Shown: one piece after another, positions 7,554 to 16,324 of the stretch | How positions within the stretch are numbered: position 1 is the stretch's first letter | Layout of the letters: every line of letters begins with the position of its first letter | NCBI GenBank assembly: GCA_012518555.1 | Contig: JAAYRW010000061.1 | Span: 1-54,367, forward strand | Direction of reading: 5' to 3' | Length of the DNA: 54,367 nucleotides | Origin: Tissierellia bacterium | GTDB taxonomy: Bacteria; Bacillota; Clostridia; Tissierellales; Sedimentibacteraceae | Notes under the pieces: generated by a model | The model's database searches: none | What the model was told of the DNA's origin: nothing | What the model saw: the letters and a program-made list of their open reading frames with translations, nothing else | Program-made: the position numbers and the translations under genes

Positions 7554-9782
7554 ATGGTAAACAATGACAAATATGAAGAAGCTAAGTATTTGGAAGAGAT
7601 TTTAAACTTATTAAAATATAAGTTAGAATATGAAACAAGTAATTTAGAAAATCAAAAAACCGATTTAATAGAAGCAAGAAGGGAAATGTGGGAGAATACT
7701 ACCCATTCATCTACTGACTTTGATAAGCTTTCAGATTTTAATCAATATTTAAGTGCTTTACAAGCTCAAACTTTCACATACACTGAATTAGCAAAACGTA
7801 TTTCCAAGTACGAAAAAATGTTGGATAGTCCATATTTTGCACGAATTGATTTTACTGAGGAAGGTTATACAGATACAGAGAAAATATATATAGGACTTTT
7901 TAATTTAATGGATGATGAAAGCCATGAAATTAAAATCTATGATTGGCGAGCTCCTATATCAAGTATTTACTATCGAAACGAAGTAGGGCCCGTTCAGTAT
8001 AAGGCTCCGGCAGGTATTATTAAAGGGCACGTATCTCTTAAAAGACAATTTAAAATTGTAAAAGGTAAATTGGAATACTTTTTTGACAGCAATATAAACA
8101 TACTTGATGAAATGCTTATAGAAGCATTGTCAAAGAATATGACTTCAAAAATGAAAACCATTGTAGAAACTATTCAAAAACAGCAGGATTTAATCATAAG
8201 AGACTTATATAATGATTTATTAGTAGTTCAAGGAGTTGCAGGCAGCGGTAAATCATCTGTAGCTCTTCATAGAATTGCATATTTAATGTACCAAGGTGCA
8301 AATATAAAACTAAATGCCAACAATATTATTGTAATTTCACCTAACCCTTTATTTTCAAGATATATATCTAACGTCTTGCCCGAATTAGGTGAAGATAATA
8401 TAAATGAATATACATTTGAAAATATTTTTTTGAAATTATTTAACAAAGCTCTTTCAATGAAAACAAAAAGTGAAAATTATGAAAATATTATTATGGCAGA
8501 AACAGAAAATAAAAAAGACTTTCTTAGATCCTACGATGAATTTAAAGGATCACTAGTTTTCAAAAGAATTTTAGATCGATTTATTAAATATTTTGAACAT
8601 AAGTTAATTCCATTTCGCGATGTATATTATGATGGAGAAGTAATTGAAAATCGCCAGCTTTTAAAATCATTATTTCTAAGCGGTAAACTTAATATGCCAC
8701 CGGCTAAAAAACTCAAAATTATTGAAAATAGAATTATGAGTAAGGTCCGTGATAAAAGACATATAAGACGGAATAAAATTGAAACAGCAGTTAACAAATT
8801 AAATAACTATGAATATGAATCAGAAGCTTTCACTAGGGTTTTAGCTGCCAAAGAAACTGGATCCTTCTTAGAAAGAATACGAGAATTTACTGAATTTTCT
8901 ACATTTGAAATTTATAAAAAGCTGTTTGCTGATAGAAGTATTTTCGAAAAAGTATCAAAAGGACTTAGCCTACCAGATAATATCGAGGAAATTATAGACT
9001 ATACAAATATAGCCTTAAGTGACCCCTTTAACATTCCCTATGCTGATGGAATAAGTCTTATGTATTTAAAAGTGAAAGCAGAAGGATGTGATCTGTTCAG
9101 CGGTATTAAACAAGTTGTAGTAGATGAAGCACAAGATTATTATCCAATACATTATTGTATTTTAAAAGATATTTTTAGAGGAGCTAAGTTTACAATAGTA
9201 GGAGATATAAATCAATCTGTTGAAAAACAAAGCCAACTATCATTATATGACGATATTATATCTATATTTAACTTTGAAAAAAGTAATAAAATTATCTTAA
9301 ATAAAAGTTATAGAAGTTCCTATGAAATAAGTAAGTTCAGTTCAAAACTATTAGATACAGGAACTGAAACGGAGTTTTTCAAACGACAGGAGGAAGAACC
9401 TAAAGTTATTAAAAGTAGTAAGGAAAATATACACAATAATATAATAAATACTATTGAAGATTATCTTTCTCAAGGATTCGGTTCCATTGCGGTAATATGC
9501 AAAAATAGAAAAGAAGCTTCAGACCTTTACTTTAAATTAAGCAATAAAATTAAAGTAAAACTTATTGATTATTTAGACTACGATACTACTTTAGAAGGCC
9601 CTTTAATAATTCCCGTATACCTAGCAAAAGGTCTCGAATTTGACGGAGTAATAATTTATGAAACAAATAATATAAATTATTATACTCAATTTGATAAAAA
9701 ACTTTTATACATTGCATGTACTAGAGCTCTTCATCGACTTTCCTTATTCTATACAGGAAAAATTACTCCGCTTTTAGAATAA
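7554..9782 (+). CDS. helD: HelD-like UvrD/Rep-type superfamily 1 helicase
   Basis: A 742-residue protein with the layout of HelD, the ATPase that binds RNA polymerase and helps release it from stalled complexes and DNA. An N-terminal coiled coil (about residues 5-95) precedes the ATPase core. Walker A GVAGSGKSS is at about 227-235, Walker B VVVDEAQD lies just past residue 510, and the C-terminal helicase motif has YLAKGLEFDGVII and YIACTRALHRL. The ATG at 7554 is preferred to a TTG at 7533 because AAGGGG sits 9 bases before it. The gene is monocistronic and head-on to replication. A repair helicase role cannot be ruled out. Confidence 0.88.
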   Translation: MVNNDKYEEAKYLEEILNLLKYKLEYETSNLENQKTDLIEARREMWENTTHSSTDFDKLSDFNQYLSALQAQTFTYTELAKRISKYEKMLDSPYFARIDFTEEGYTDTEKIYIGLFNLMDDESHEIKIYDWRAPISSIYYRNEVGPVQYKAPAGIIKGHVSLKRQFKIVKGKLEYFFDSNINILDEMLIEALSKNMTSKMKTIVETIQKQQDLIIRDLYNDLLVVQGVAGSGKSSVALHRIAYLMYQGANIKLNANNIIVISPNPLFSRYISNVLPELGEDNINEYTFENIFLKLFNKALSMKTKSENYENIIMAETENKKDFLRSYDEFKGSLVFKRILDRFIKYFEHKLIPFRDVYYDGEVIENRQLLKSLFLSGKLNMPPAKKLKIIENRIMSKVRDKRHIRRNKIETAVNKLNNYEYESEAFTRVLAAKETGSFLERIREFTEFSTFEIYKKLFADRSIFEKVSKGLSLPDNIEEIIDYTNIALSDPFNIPYADGISLMYLKVKAEGCDLFSGIKQVVVDEAQDYYPIHYCILKDIFRGAKFTIVGDINQSVEKQSQLSLYDDIISIFNFEKSNKIILNKSYRSSYEISKFSSKLLDTGTETEFFKRQEEEPKVIKSSKENIHNNIINTIEDYLSQGFGSIAVICKNRKEASDLYFKLSNKIKVKLIDYLDYDTTLEGPLIIPVYLAKGLEFDGVIIYETNNINYYTQFDKKLLYIACTRALHRLSLFYTGKITPLLE

Positions 9783-9811
9783 AACAACCAACCTGCAGGT
9801 TGGTTGTTTTA
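9783..9811. terminator. Bidirectional terminator
   Basis: A nearly loopless palindrome, AAAACAACCAACC TGCA GGTTGGTTGTTTT, with A/T runs at both ends. It ends the HelD-like gene on the plus strand and, on the minus strand, the catabolic operon whose last gene stops at 9850. Confidence 0.9.
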
Positions 9812-9849
9812 CATTTAAATAATTATTTTTGTTTAACTACACTAGAAAC

Positions 9850-11175
9850 CTATATATTTCTATTTATTCCATCAACTAGCTTAGTAACAGAAATACTAAG
9901 TTCATTTTTTAGCATATTAAGAATGTAATCTTGGTGATCTTGCGATATTATTGGAGCCGTCACACGCCTAAATTTTTCACTTATCCAATTAACTCCTATT
10001 TTCTCATGAGCTTCACCTCTAGGCTCATATTCTGAAGATATATATTTTTGATTATTGTTAGTAGTAATTTCAGCCCGGCATATACGTCTTTGAGGAAATT
10101 GTTCATCAATCATAGGGTCAACTTTAAAACTAAGCTTGTTCATCACAGAAATTATTTCAGGATTTTCAAAAGCTTCTGGTGTAATTTCATTTAATCCAAA
10201 ATCACCTGTAACTATAGCCGCAGCCACAGGATAAGCAATATTGTACTGAGCTTCATCCTCTGTTTTAGGAATTATTTTCGAAAGCATTGTAGCGCTTTTA
10301 AAAGTATAAATTATAACTTCCTTAATATCTTTATGAGATATTCTCTTGTTTTTCATAAGGTCAAGACATGAATCAATTGCAGGATGAGCCCATCTACAAC
10401 AAGTATAAGGTTTAAAGTATAGATTCATCATTTCATAGTTATCATTTAAATCATCCAAATAATGCTTATATTCATCTGCCTCCAAAAGATTTTTATTACC
10501 GGTAAAACCACACAAGGTTTCCTTTACTGCAAGGGCGCCAATCATAACACCAAAAGGAACTCCATCCTTATTCATTGAAGGATACTCTACTGAGCGTATT
10601 CCCGGAACCAATGGGGCATTAAATTCAGCAACCGACAATACATTGTTCATTTGCTGCCTAGTAAATCCATAAATACGTCCTACACCTGCAGCAGTACCTA
10701 CTGCACCAAAAGTACCACTACTATGAGCAAAATTATAATAATCCATTATAGCCTGACCCATACGAATTGTTGTTTCGTAAGATACTACCAATGTAGTAAG
10801 CAGCTCCTTATAACTTATAGCTTTTTCATAAGCTGCCGCCAAAATCCCACCTATAAAGGATGTTCCAGGATGAGCTCTTATAATATTATGACCATCGTCA
10901 ATATCATAGGCATTGGAGGAATGTCCCATTGCAGATGCAGCACCCATAAAACTAAAACTTTCCTTTGAACCTATTACTGCCACATTGCCTTTTCCAAATA
11001 TTTCTTTTGCCAGTTTTATTCCCGTCATAAATTGTTGGCTACAGCTGCCAACTAACAATGCGCCTATTAAATCTATAAAGCATACCCGGGCACGTAACTG
11101 TACTTCTTCAGGTAAGTCTTCCCATCTTGTATTAAGTATGAAATTTTCAAGCTTGTAATCAGTTTCAAAATGCAT
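9850..11175 (-). CDS. MmgE/PrpD family protein
   Basis: A 441-residue enzyme of the MmgE/PrpD family, which includes 2-methylcitrate dehydratase, cis-aconitate decarboxylase and iminodisuccinate epimerase. The conserved active-site region DIDDGHNIIRAHPG spans 91-104, Lys203 sits in NKDGVPFG, and FKPYTCCRWAHPAID and AQYNIAYPVAAAI are family segments. No other methylcitrate-cycle gene is near, so propionate breakdown is unlikely. It is the last gene of a peptide-type transporter and amino-acid-dehydrogenase operon, which suggests lyase, dehydratase or epimerase action on a carboxylated, perhaps nitrogen-bearing, substrate. That is inference. Start at 11175 behind GAAGGG. Confidence 0.88.
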   Translation of the reverse strand: MHFETDYKLENFILNTRWEDLPEEVQLRARVCFIDLIGALLVGSCSQQFMTGIKLAKEIFGKGNVAVIGSKESFSFMGAASAMGHSSNAYDIDDGHNIIRAHPGTSFIGGILAAAYEKAISYKELLTTLVVSYETTIRMGQAIMDYYNFAHSSGTFGAVGTAAGVGRIYGFTRQQMNNVLSVAEFNAPLVPGIRSVEYPSMNKDGVPFGVMIGALAVKETLCGFTGNKNLLEADEYKHYLDDLNDNYEMMNLYFKPYTCCRWAHPAIDSCLDLMKNKRISHKDIKEVIIYTFKSATMLSKIIPKTEDEAQYNIAYPVAAAIVTGDFGLNEITPEAFENPEIISVMNKLSFKVDPMIDEQFPQRRICRAEITTNNNQKYISSEYEPRGEAHEKIGVNWISEKFRRVTAPIISQDHQDYILNMLKNELSISVTKLVDGINRNI

Positions 11176-11235
11176 GTTTTCCCTTCTTTCCTATTTGCTG
11201 GTACATAGCATAATAAACACCATTCTTGATTAGGT

Positions 11236-12405
11236 TTATTCTAATAGATAGTAATTTGTTGATCTTGTACTAGTAGCAGGAGGTGCATAATCCAACTTCC
11301 TATCTTTTATACCTAAAATTTCTTCAGGTTGAATCCAAGGTCTATTCTGTATACCGCTTGTTTCCTCATGAGTAAGATATCCTTTATATGCCGTCAAGCT
11401 CCGTCTTATATATCCGTCCTTTACACATGCTTCCTCTACGCCATCATTTAAAATACTTAAAATTGACGGAAGCATTTCAGCAGCATAGGCAATAGAAGTA
11501 GAATGTGCCACAGCTCCCGGTATATTGCTAACGCAATAATGAACAACACCGTTTACCACATAACGAGGATTATCATGGGAAGTTTCATAGGAAGATTCTA
11601 TGGCCCCGGGATTATCATTACTTATATCTACCAATACGGAACCCCTTTCCATAAGCTTTAACATTTCTTTATCTATAAGAAAGTCTTTCCTTTGTTTTGG
11701 CCACTTAACAGCATTTATCACCATATCTGTCTGAGGAAGAACTGATGCAATTGTCTCCTTGGTACAGAACATAGTATTTATTTTACCATTGTAACGATCA
11801 CTTAACATTCTTAATACTCCTATATCAATATCCATTACCGTTACATTAGCGCCAAGAGCATAAAGTACTGACAAGGACCCCTGCCCTACAAGCCCTCCGC
11901 CTAAAATCAAAACATTCATTCCTGGAGCACCAGCAAAACCACCTACATATTTACCTTTACCGCCATTAATTGTAAGCATTGACTCAAGGCCGAAAAGTGC
12001 TCCTTGTTTTCCTGCCGCTTCACAATTAGGAGACCCATATCGATGACAATCTTCTGCAGTAAATGCGATACACTTGCTTTTTAAAATTGCATCCACTTCT
12101 TCAGGATTGCCTGCAGGATGTATGCAGCCTAAAATAATTTGATTTTCCCGGATTAGCTCATATTCACTTTCCTCAAATTCTTTTACTTTCGCTACCATAT
12201 CGCAACGAGCATAAATTTCCTCAGCACTCTCTACTATTTCTGCTCCAGCCTTTTCGTATGCTTGATTAGAAAATCCTGCGGCCTTACCACAATCTTTCTG
12301 GGCTAATACAGTATGCCCTAAACCAACTATAGTAGCCACCTCGACAGGTGTGCAAATTACTCGATATTCGCCTGGTTTTATATCTTTAAGTACACCAAAT
12401 ATCAT
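11236..12405 (-). CDS. Alanine dehydrogenase-like NAD-dependent amino acid dehydrogenase
   Basis: A 389-residue member of the alanine dehydrogenase/transhydrogenase family. Residues equivalent to the catalytic set of known alanine dehydrogenases are present: Arg15, Lys75 in KVKEF, His96 in CIHPAGN and Asp in VDISNDNPG. The nucleotide-binding GGGLVGQGSL is followed by the acidic VMDIDIG strand. Parts of the pocket differ, with IHPAGN where LHLAA is usual and CEAAGKQG in place of SEVAGR, and the protein is about 18 residues longer. It may therefore act on another amino or imino acid. It lies 18 bases after the last transporter gene. Start at 12405 behind GGAGG. Confidence 0.82.
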   Translation of the reverse strand: MIFGVLKDIKPGEYRVICTPVEVATIVGLGHTVLAQKDCGKAAGFSNQAYEKAGAEIVESAEEIYARCDMVAKVKEFEESEYELIRENQIILGCIHPAGNPEEVDAILKSKCIAFTAEDCHRYGSPNCEAAGKQGALFGLESMLTINGGKGKYVGGFAGAPGMNVLILGGGLVGQGSLSVLYALGANVTVMDIDIGVLRMLSDRYNGKINTMFCTKETIASVLPQTDMVINAVKWPKQRKDFLIDKEMLKLMERGSVLVDISNDNPGAIESSYETSHDNPRYVVNGVVHYCVSNIPGAVAHSTSIAYAAEMLPSILSILNDGVEEACVKDGYIRRSLTAYKGYLTHEETSGIQNRPWIQPEEILGIKDRKLDYAPPATSTRSTNYYLLE

Positions 12406-12423
12406 GTTTATTCCTCCAATAAT

Positions 12424-13386
12424 TTATAAATTTTTATTTTTTTCTACTAAGTGACAAGAAACAAAATGTCCCTTGGAAATCTCTACAAGATCAGGGTGTT
12501 CATCACATTTATCATGAGCATAGGTGCATCGTTTCCTAAATCTGCATTCATCAGGAGGATTTATAGGAGAGGTAATTTCACCTTTAATTAGTATTCTTTC
12601 TTTTTTTACTCCCAATTCAGGTATGGGGATTGCAGACAAGAGGGCTTGAGTATAAGGATGCATTGGATGAGCAAATAACTCTTCCGCTGGAGCCTTTTCA
12701 ACAATCTTACCTAAGTACATAACAGCAATTTCATCAGAAAAATGATTAACCACAGAAAGATCATGTGTAATAAAAATATAAGAAAGTTCAAACTCTGTTT
12801 GTAATTCCTTTAATAAATTCAATATTTGAGCCTGTATAGAAACATCTAATGCGGAAACAGGTTCATCACAAACTATAAATTTTGGTTCCATTGCCAATGC
12901 CCGAGCTATACCTATTCGTTGACGGCGGCCTCCATCAAGCTCATGGGGATAGCTGTTAAACAACCGAGCAGCAAGACCTACCGTTGACATTAATTCTGCC
13001 ACTCTAGAATGAATATCTGCACTTGATTTTAAAATTTTATTAGCAATAATAGGTTCACTGATAATTTGACTAACTGTTTTACGAGGATCAAGGGATGAAT
13101 AAGGATCTTGAAAAATTAATTGTATATCTTTTCGAACTAATTTCAATTGCCTTTTATTAAGTTTTGTAATGTCCTTACCTTCAAATAAAATTTCTCCTTC
13201 TGTAGGTTCTATTAAGCGCAATATAGTACGTCCCACCGTAGATTTCCCGCATCCAGACTCCCCTACTAAACCTAAAGTCCTTCCTCGCTCTACAGATAAA
13301 TTTATACCATCAACAGCATGCAACATACCACCTTTAGTTTTAAAATGTTTTTTTAAATTTCTTACTTCTAAAATTGGATCCGGCAT
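12424..13386 (-). CDS. Oligopeptide-type ABC transporter ATPase, second subunit (DppF/OppF)
   Basis: A 320-residue ATPase that drives the peptide-type importer with its partner upstream. Walker A is GESGCGKST, Walker B is FIVCDEPVSALD, and the C terminus has the oligopeptide extension with Cys residues CRFRKRCTYAHDKC. The signature motif is DGGRRQR instead of LSGGQ. The start is taken at 13386, where AGGAAGGAG lies 7 bases ahead and the upstream gene stops one base earlier, rather than an ATG 16 codons upstream. Confidence 0.92.
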   Translation of the reverse strand: MPDPILEVRNLKKHFKTKGGMLHAVDGINLSVERGRTLGLVGESGCGKSTVGRTILRLIEPTEGEILFEGKDITKLNKRQLKLVRKDIQLIFQDPYSSLDPRKTVSQIISEPIIANKILKSSADIHSRVAELMSTVGLAARLFNSYPHELDGGRRQRIGIARALAMEPKFIVCDEPVSALDVSIQAQILNLLKELQTEFELSYIFITHDLSVVNHFSDEIAVMYLGKIVEKAPAEELFAHPMHPYTQALLSAIPIPELGVKKERILIKGEITSPINPPDECRFRKRCTYAHDKCDEHPDLVEISKGHFVSCHLVEKNKNL

Positions 13387-13387
13387 A

Positions 13388-14383
13388 TTATTTCTCCTTC
13401 CTGTTGATGTGAAATCCCGGTCTATCATATGCACTGCATCTTACGAAATGAGTATCTGAAATAGCCCTTTCTAGCTGGGGTTTTTTACAATCCTCATCTA
13501 CATAGGGACAACGAGGATGGAAAGGACATCCTACTGGAATATTTGTAGGATCCGGCATTAAACCTTTAATCGGTGTTAGCATTGCTTTTCTGTCATTGAT
13601 ATTAGGCAAAGAATTAAACAATCCTTCCGTATAAGGATGTTTAGTCCTGTTAAAGACATCTTCTAAAGTACCCTTTTCAACAATATTGCCTGAATACATA
13701 ACTGCAACTTCATCACATATGTCTGCAACGATACCTAAATCATGGGTAATCATTATTAAAGATGTTTTATACTGCTTTCGTAAATCTTTCATTAATTCAA
13801 GTACCTGTGCCTGAATCGTAACATCTAAAGCTGTTGTAGGTTCATCAGCTATTAAAAGCTTTGGATGACAGGCTAATGCAATTGCAATAACGACACGCTG
13901 TTTCATACCACCTGAAAATTGATGTGGATATTCATTTGCCCGCTCACCGGGTATTCCTACAAGCTCCAACATGCCAACTGCACGTCTCTGAGCTTCCACA
14001 TAAGAAACATCTTCATGTAGATGTATACTTTCCGCAATTTGGTCACCTACTGTAAAAACAGGATTAAGAGCAGTCATAGGATCTTGAAATATCATCGATA
14101 TATCCTTGCCTCTTACTTCTTCAAGTTCTTTAGAAGACAAACTTAACATATCCATACCATCTAACTTCATATGATCACACTCTTCTACTCCTGGCGGTTC
14201 TGGAATAAGTCTTAATAATGATAGTGCTGTAGTTGTCTTCCCAGCTCCCGTTTCACCTACCAAGCCAATTGCTTTTCCCCTTTCAATTTCTAAATCTAAG
14301 CCATTAACAGCATTTACAATACCATCCTCTGTTTCATAACGAACCACAAGGTTTTTTACATCTAAAATTAAGTCTTTTTTCAT
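13388..14383 (-). CDS. Oligopeptide-type ABC transporter ATPase, first subunit (DppD/OppD)
   Basis: A 331-residue ATPase with Walker A GETGAGKTT, signature FSGGMKQR, Walker B LLIADEPTTALD and the C-terminal oligopeptide domain CPFHPRCPYVDEDCKKP. The ATG at 14383 follows AGGTGG by 8 bases; a GTG four codons earlier overlaps the site. It directly follows the second permease gene and is one base from the next ATPase gene, so all are co-translated. Confidence 0.93.
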   Translation of the reverse strand: MKKDLILDVKNLVVRYETEDGIVNAVNGLDLEIERGKAIGLVGETGAGKTTTALSLLRLIPEPPGVEECDHMKLDGMDMLSLSSKELEEVRGKDISMIFQDPMTALNPVFTVGDQIAESIHLHEDVSYVEAQRRAVGMLELVGIPGERANEYPHQFSGGMKQRVVIAIALACHPKLLIADEPTTALDVTIQAQVLELMKDLRKQYKTSLIMITHDLGIVADICDEVAVMYSGNIVEKGTLEDVFNRTKHPYTEGLFNSLPNINDRKAMLTPIKGLMPDPTNIPVGCPFHPRCPYVDEDCKKPQLERAISDTHFVRCSAYDRPGFHINRKEK

Positions 14384-14395
14384 ATTAAGCACCAC

Positions 14396-15289
14396 CTATT
14401 GTTTCAATTTAGGATCTAAGGCATCTCTCAAACCATCTCCCATAAGATTGAAGGCAAGAACGGTAATCATGATTGCAAGTCCCGGGAAAAATGTTAAGTA
14501 GCTGTAATCACGTATAAATTCTCTACCACTGGATAACATTGCTCCCCACTCAGGTGCCGGTACTGGTACACCGAGACCTAAAAAACTCAAGCTAGATGCT
14601 GTTAGAATTCCATTTGCCACTCCCATCGTAATCTGTACGATAATAGGTGACATTGAATTAGGTAAAACATGTGTAAAAATAATACGTAAATCACTTACTC
14701 CCGATACTTTGGCAGCTTCTATATATTCTTGCTCCCTTACGGGTAATACTGCTGCCCTGGCTGTACGAGCAAACATAGGCACATATACGAGACCTATGGC
14801 AAACATTAATACAAGCAAACTCTGTCCAAAAGCGGACATAATTGCAATCCCCAGCAATATAGAAGGAATTCCCATAAAAATCTCACATGCACGCAAAATA
14901 ATATTTTCTACTAGACCACCATAATAGCCTGCAATCAAACCAAGGCTACTCCCAAGGAGACAGGAAATAGCTACAGATACAATACCTACAGATAAAGAAT
15001 ATTTCGCACCATATAGTACGCGTATTAAAACGTCACGCCCATATTGATCCGTACCAAAGAGATGTTCCGATGAAGGTTCCTTAAGACGATTCATAATGTC
15101 CTGTTGAACTATATCCACGTCATAATCGTAGACAATTTGAGCAATTATTGCTACTACTATAATAATAAATATTACTATAAGACCAGCCATAGCACTGGGG
15201 CTTTTTTTATAGTTTCGCCATACTTCGCTGGCAATACTTCTTTTTTTATAAGCATTTAATTCTTCAACACTATATTTTTCTTTTACCAC
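14396..15289 (-). CDS. Oligopeptide-type ABC transporter permease (DppC/OppC)
   Basis: A 297-residue inner-membrane permease with about six transmembrane segments. It has an N-terminal cytoplasmic tail before AMAGLIVIFIIIVVAIIAQI and the EAA-type loop EYIEAAKVSGVSDLRIIFTH that contacts the ATPases. The start appears to be GTG at 15289 after GAGGTGG, close behind the stop of the first permease gene at 15299. It pairs with that permease to form the channel. Confidence 0.93.
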   Translation of the reverse strand: MVKEKYSVEELNAYKKRSIASEVWRNYKKSPSAMAGLIVIFIIIVVAIIAQIVYDYDVDIVQQDIMNRLKEPSSEHLFGTDQYGRDVLIRVLYGAKYSLSVGIVSVAISCLLGSSLGLIAGYYGGLVENIILRACEIFMGIPSILLGIAIMSAFGQSLLVLMFAIGLVYVPMFARTARAAVLPVREQEYIEAAKVSGVSDLRIIFTHVLPNSMSPIIVQITMGVANGILTASSLSFLGLGVPVPAPEWGAMLSSGREFIRDYSYLTFFPGLAIMITVLAFNLMGDGLRDALDPKLKQ

Positions 15290-15298
15290 ATTACCACC

Positions 15299-16228
15299 TC
15301 ACTTTGAATATTGCGCTTTGATACGAGGATCAACATAAGCATAAGCAATATCTACGAGAAGCATTGTTAATGTTAGAAATATCGTAAACATAATAATACA
15401 TCCAGTTGCTAATGTCATATCCCTATTGTTAATTGCAGATACAGTTAATCTACCTACACCAGGCCATGAGAATACTGTTTCAATTGCAACAGCACCTCCA
15501 AGGGCGTTTCCTAATGTAGAACCAAAAATGGTTATTATTGGTATCAAGGCATTTTTAAGGGCATGTTTGTATATTACCTTTTTTTCACTTACACCTTTTG
15601 CCCTAGCTGTACGCAAGTAATCTTGTCTGATAACCTCCAACATGGATGAGCGTGTTATTCTGGTTAAATTACCTGCTTGACCAGCACCTAAAGTTATTGC
15701 AGGAAGTATAATCGATGCAAAACTACCGCTTCCTCCGGATGGTAGCCAACCTAACTTAAGAGAAAATAGAATTATTAATAATAAACCTAGCCAAAAACTT
15801 GGCATAGAAAGTCCTAACATAGCAGTTACCATACTTGCTCCATCCAACCAAGACCTATGATGGGTAGCTGCAGCTATACCTAGGGGTATGGAAATAATCA
15901 TTGCAACAATAATACTACCGAATGCCAACTTTAAGGTTGCAGGGAAACGTTCGAAAAAAACATCTACAACGGGACGTTTCATGGATAAGGACATACCTAG
16001 ATCACCTTTTAATAAGTTCTTCATATACCTGAAATAACGCTCCGGTAAACTACCATGCAAACCCATTTCTTCACGCATCATTTCTATTTCAACTTCTGTT
16101 GCATCCTGAGGTGCCATCATTGAAACTATATCCCCTGGAGCTAAATCCATTAAAAAATATACCACAAAGGAAACAGCCAAGAGAACTGGTAACATCATCA
16201 AAAACCGCCTTATAATGTAGCGAATCAT
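15299..16228 (-). CDS. Oligopeptide-type ABC transporter permease (DppB/OppB)
   Basis: A 309-residue inner-membrane permease opening with MIRYIIRRFLMMLPVLLAVS, the usual start of DppB-type proteins. The large outside loop carries PGDIVSMM, and the EAA loop is DYLRTARAKGVSEKKVIYKH. Start at 16228 behind AGGAGG. It is separated from the binding-protein gene by a 96-base gap with a hairpin at 16259-16299. Confidence 0.94.
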   Translation of the reverse strand: MIRYIIRRFLMMLPVLLAVSFVVYFLMDLAPGDIVSMMAPQDATEVEIEMMREEMGLHGSLPERYFRYMKNLLKGDLGMSLSMKRPVVDVFFERFPATLKLAFGSIIVAMIISIPLGIAAATHHRSWLDGASMVTAMLGLSMPSFWLGLLLIILFSLKLGWLPSGGSGSFASIILPAITLGAGQAGNLTRITRSSMLEVIRQDYLRTARAKGVSEKKVIYKHALKNALIPIITIFGSTLGNALGGAVAIETVFSWPGVGRLTVSAINNRDMTLATGCIIMFTIFLTLTMLLVDIAYAYVDPRIKAQYSK

Positions 16229-16258
16229 AATAATGTCCTCCTATTAATTGAATTTATA

Positions 16259-16299
16259 ATGCATTCCTTAGAGACTATGAAAGAATCCGAGGAATGCAT
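16259..16299 (-). terminator. Intercistronic hairpin between binding protein and permease genes
   Basis: A perfect 10-bp stem, ATGCATTCCT and AGGAATGCAT, around a 21-base loop in the transcript. There is no T run after it, so it is likelier to protect the upstream binding-protein message from 3' decay than to end transcription fully. Confidence 0.55.
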
Positions 16300-16324
16300 G
16301 AATTTATTTACGAGAAAGATATTC

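Noticed and set aside
10651..11158. Plus-strand open frames within the MmgE/PrpD gene
   Set aside because: They are shadows of a conserved gene on the other strand, without ribosome binding sites and with Ser/Cys/Thr-rich nonsense composition.
9850..11175. Methylcitrate-cycle (propionate) role for the MmgE/PrpD gene
   Set aside because: No methylcitrate synthase or methylisocitrate lyase gene is nearby, and the neighbours point to amino-compound uptake.
14478..14492. TCCCGGGAAAA in the permease gene as a Noc site
   Set aside because: Three of 14 positions differ and one arm is broken.
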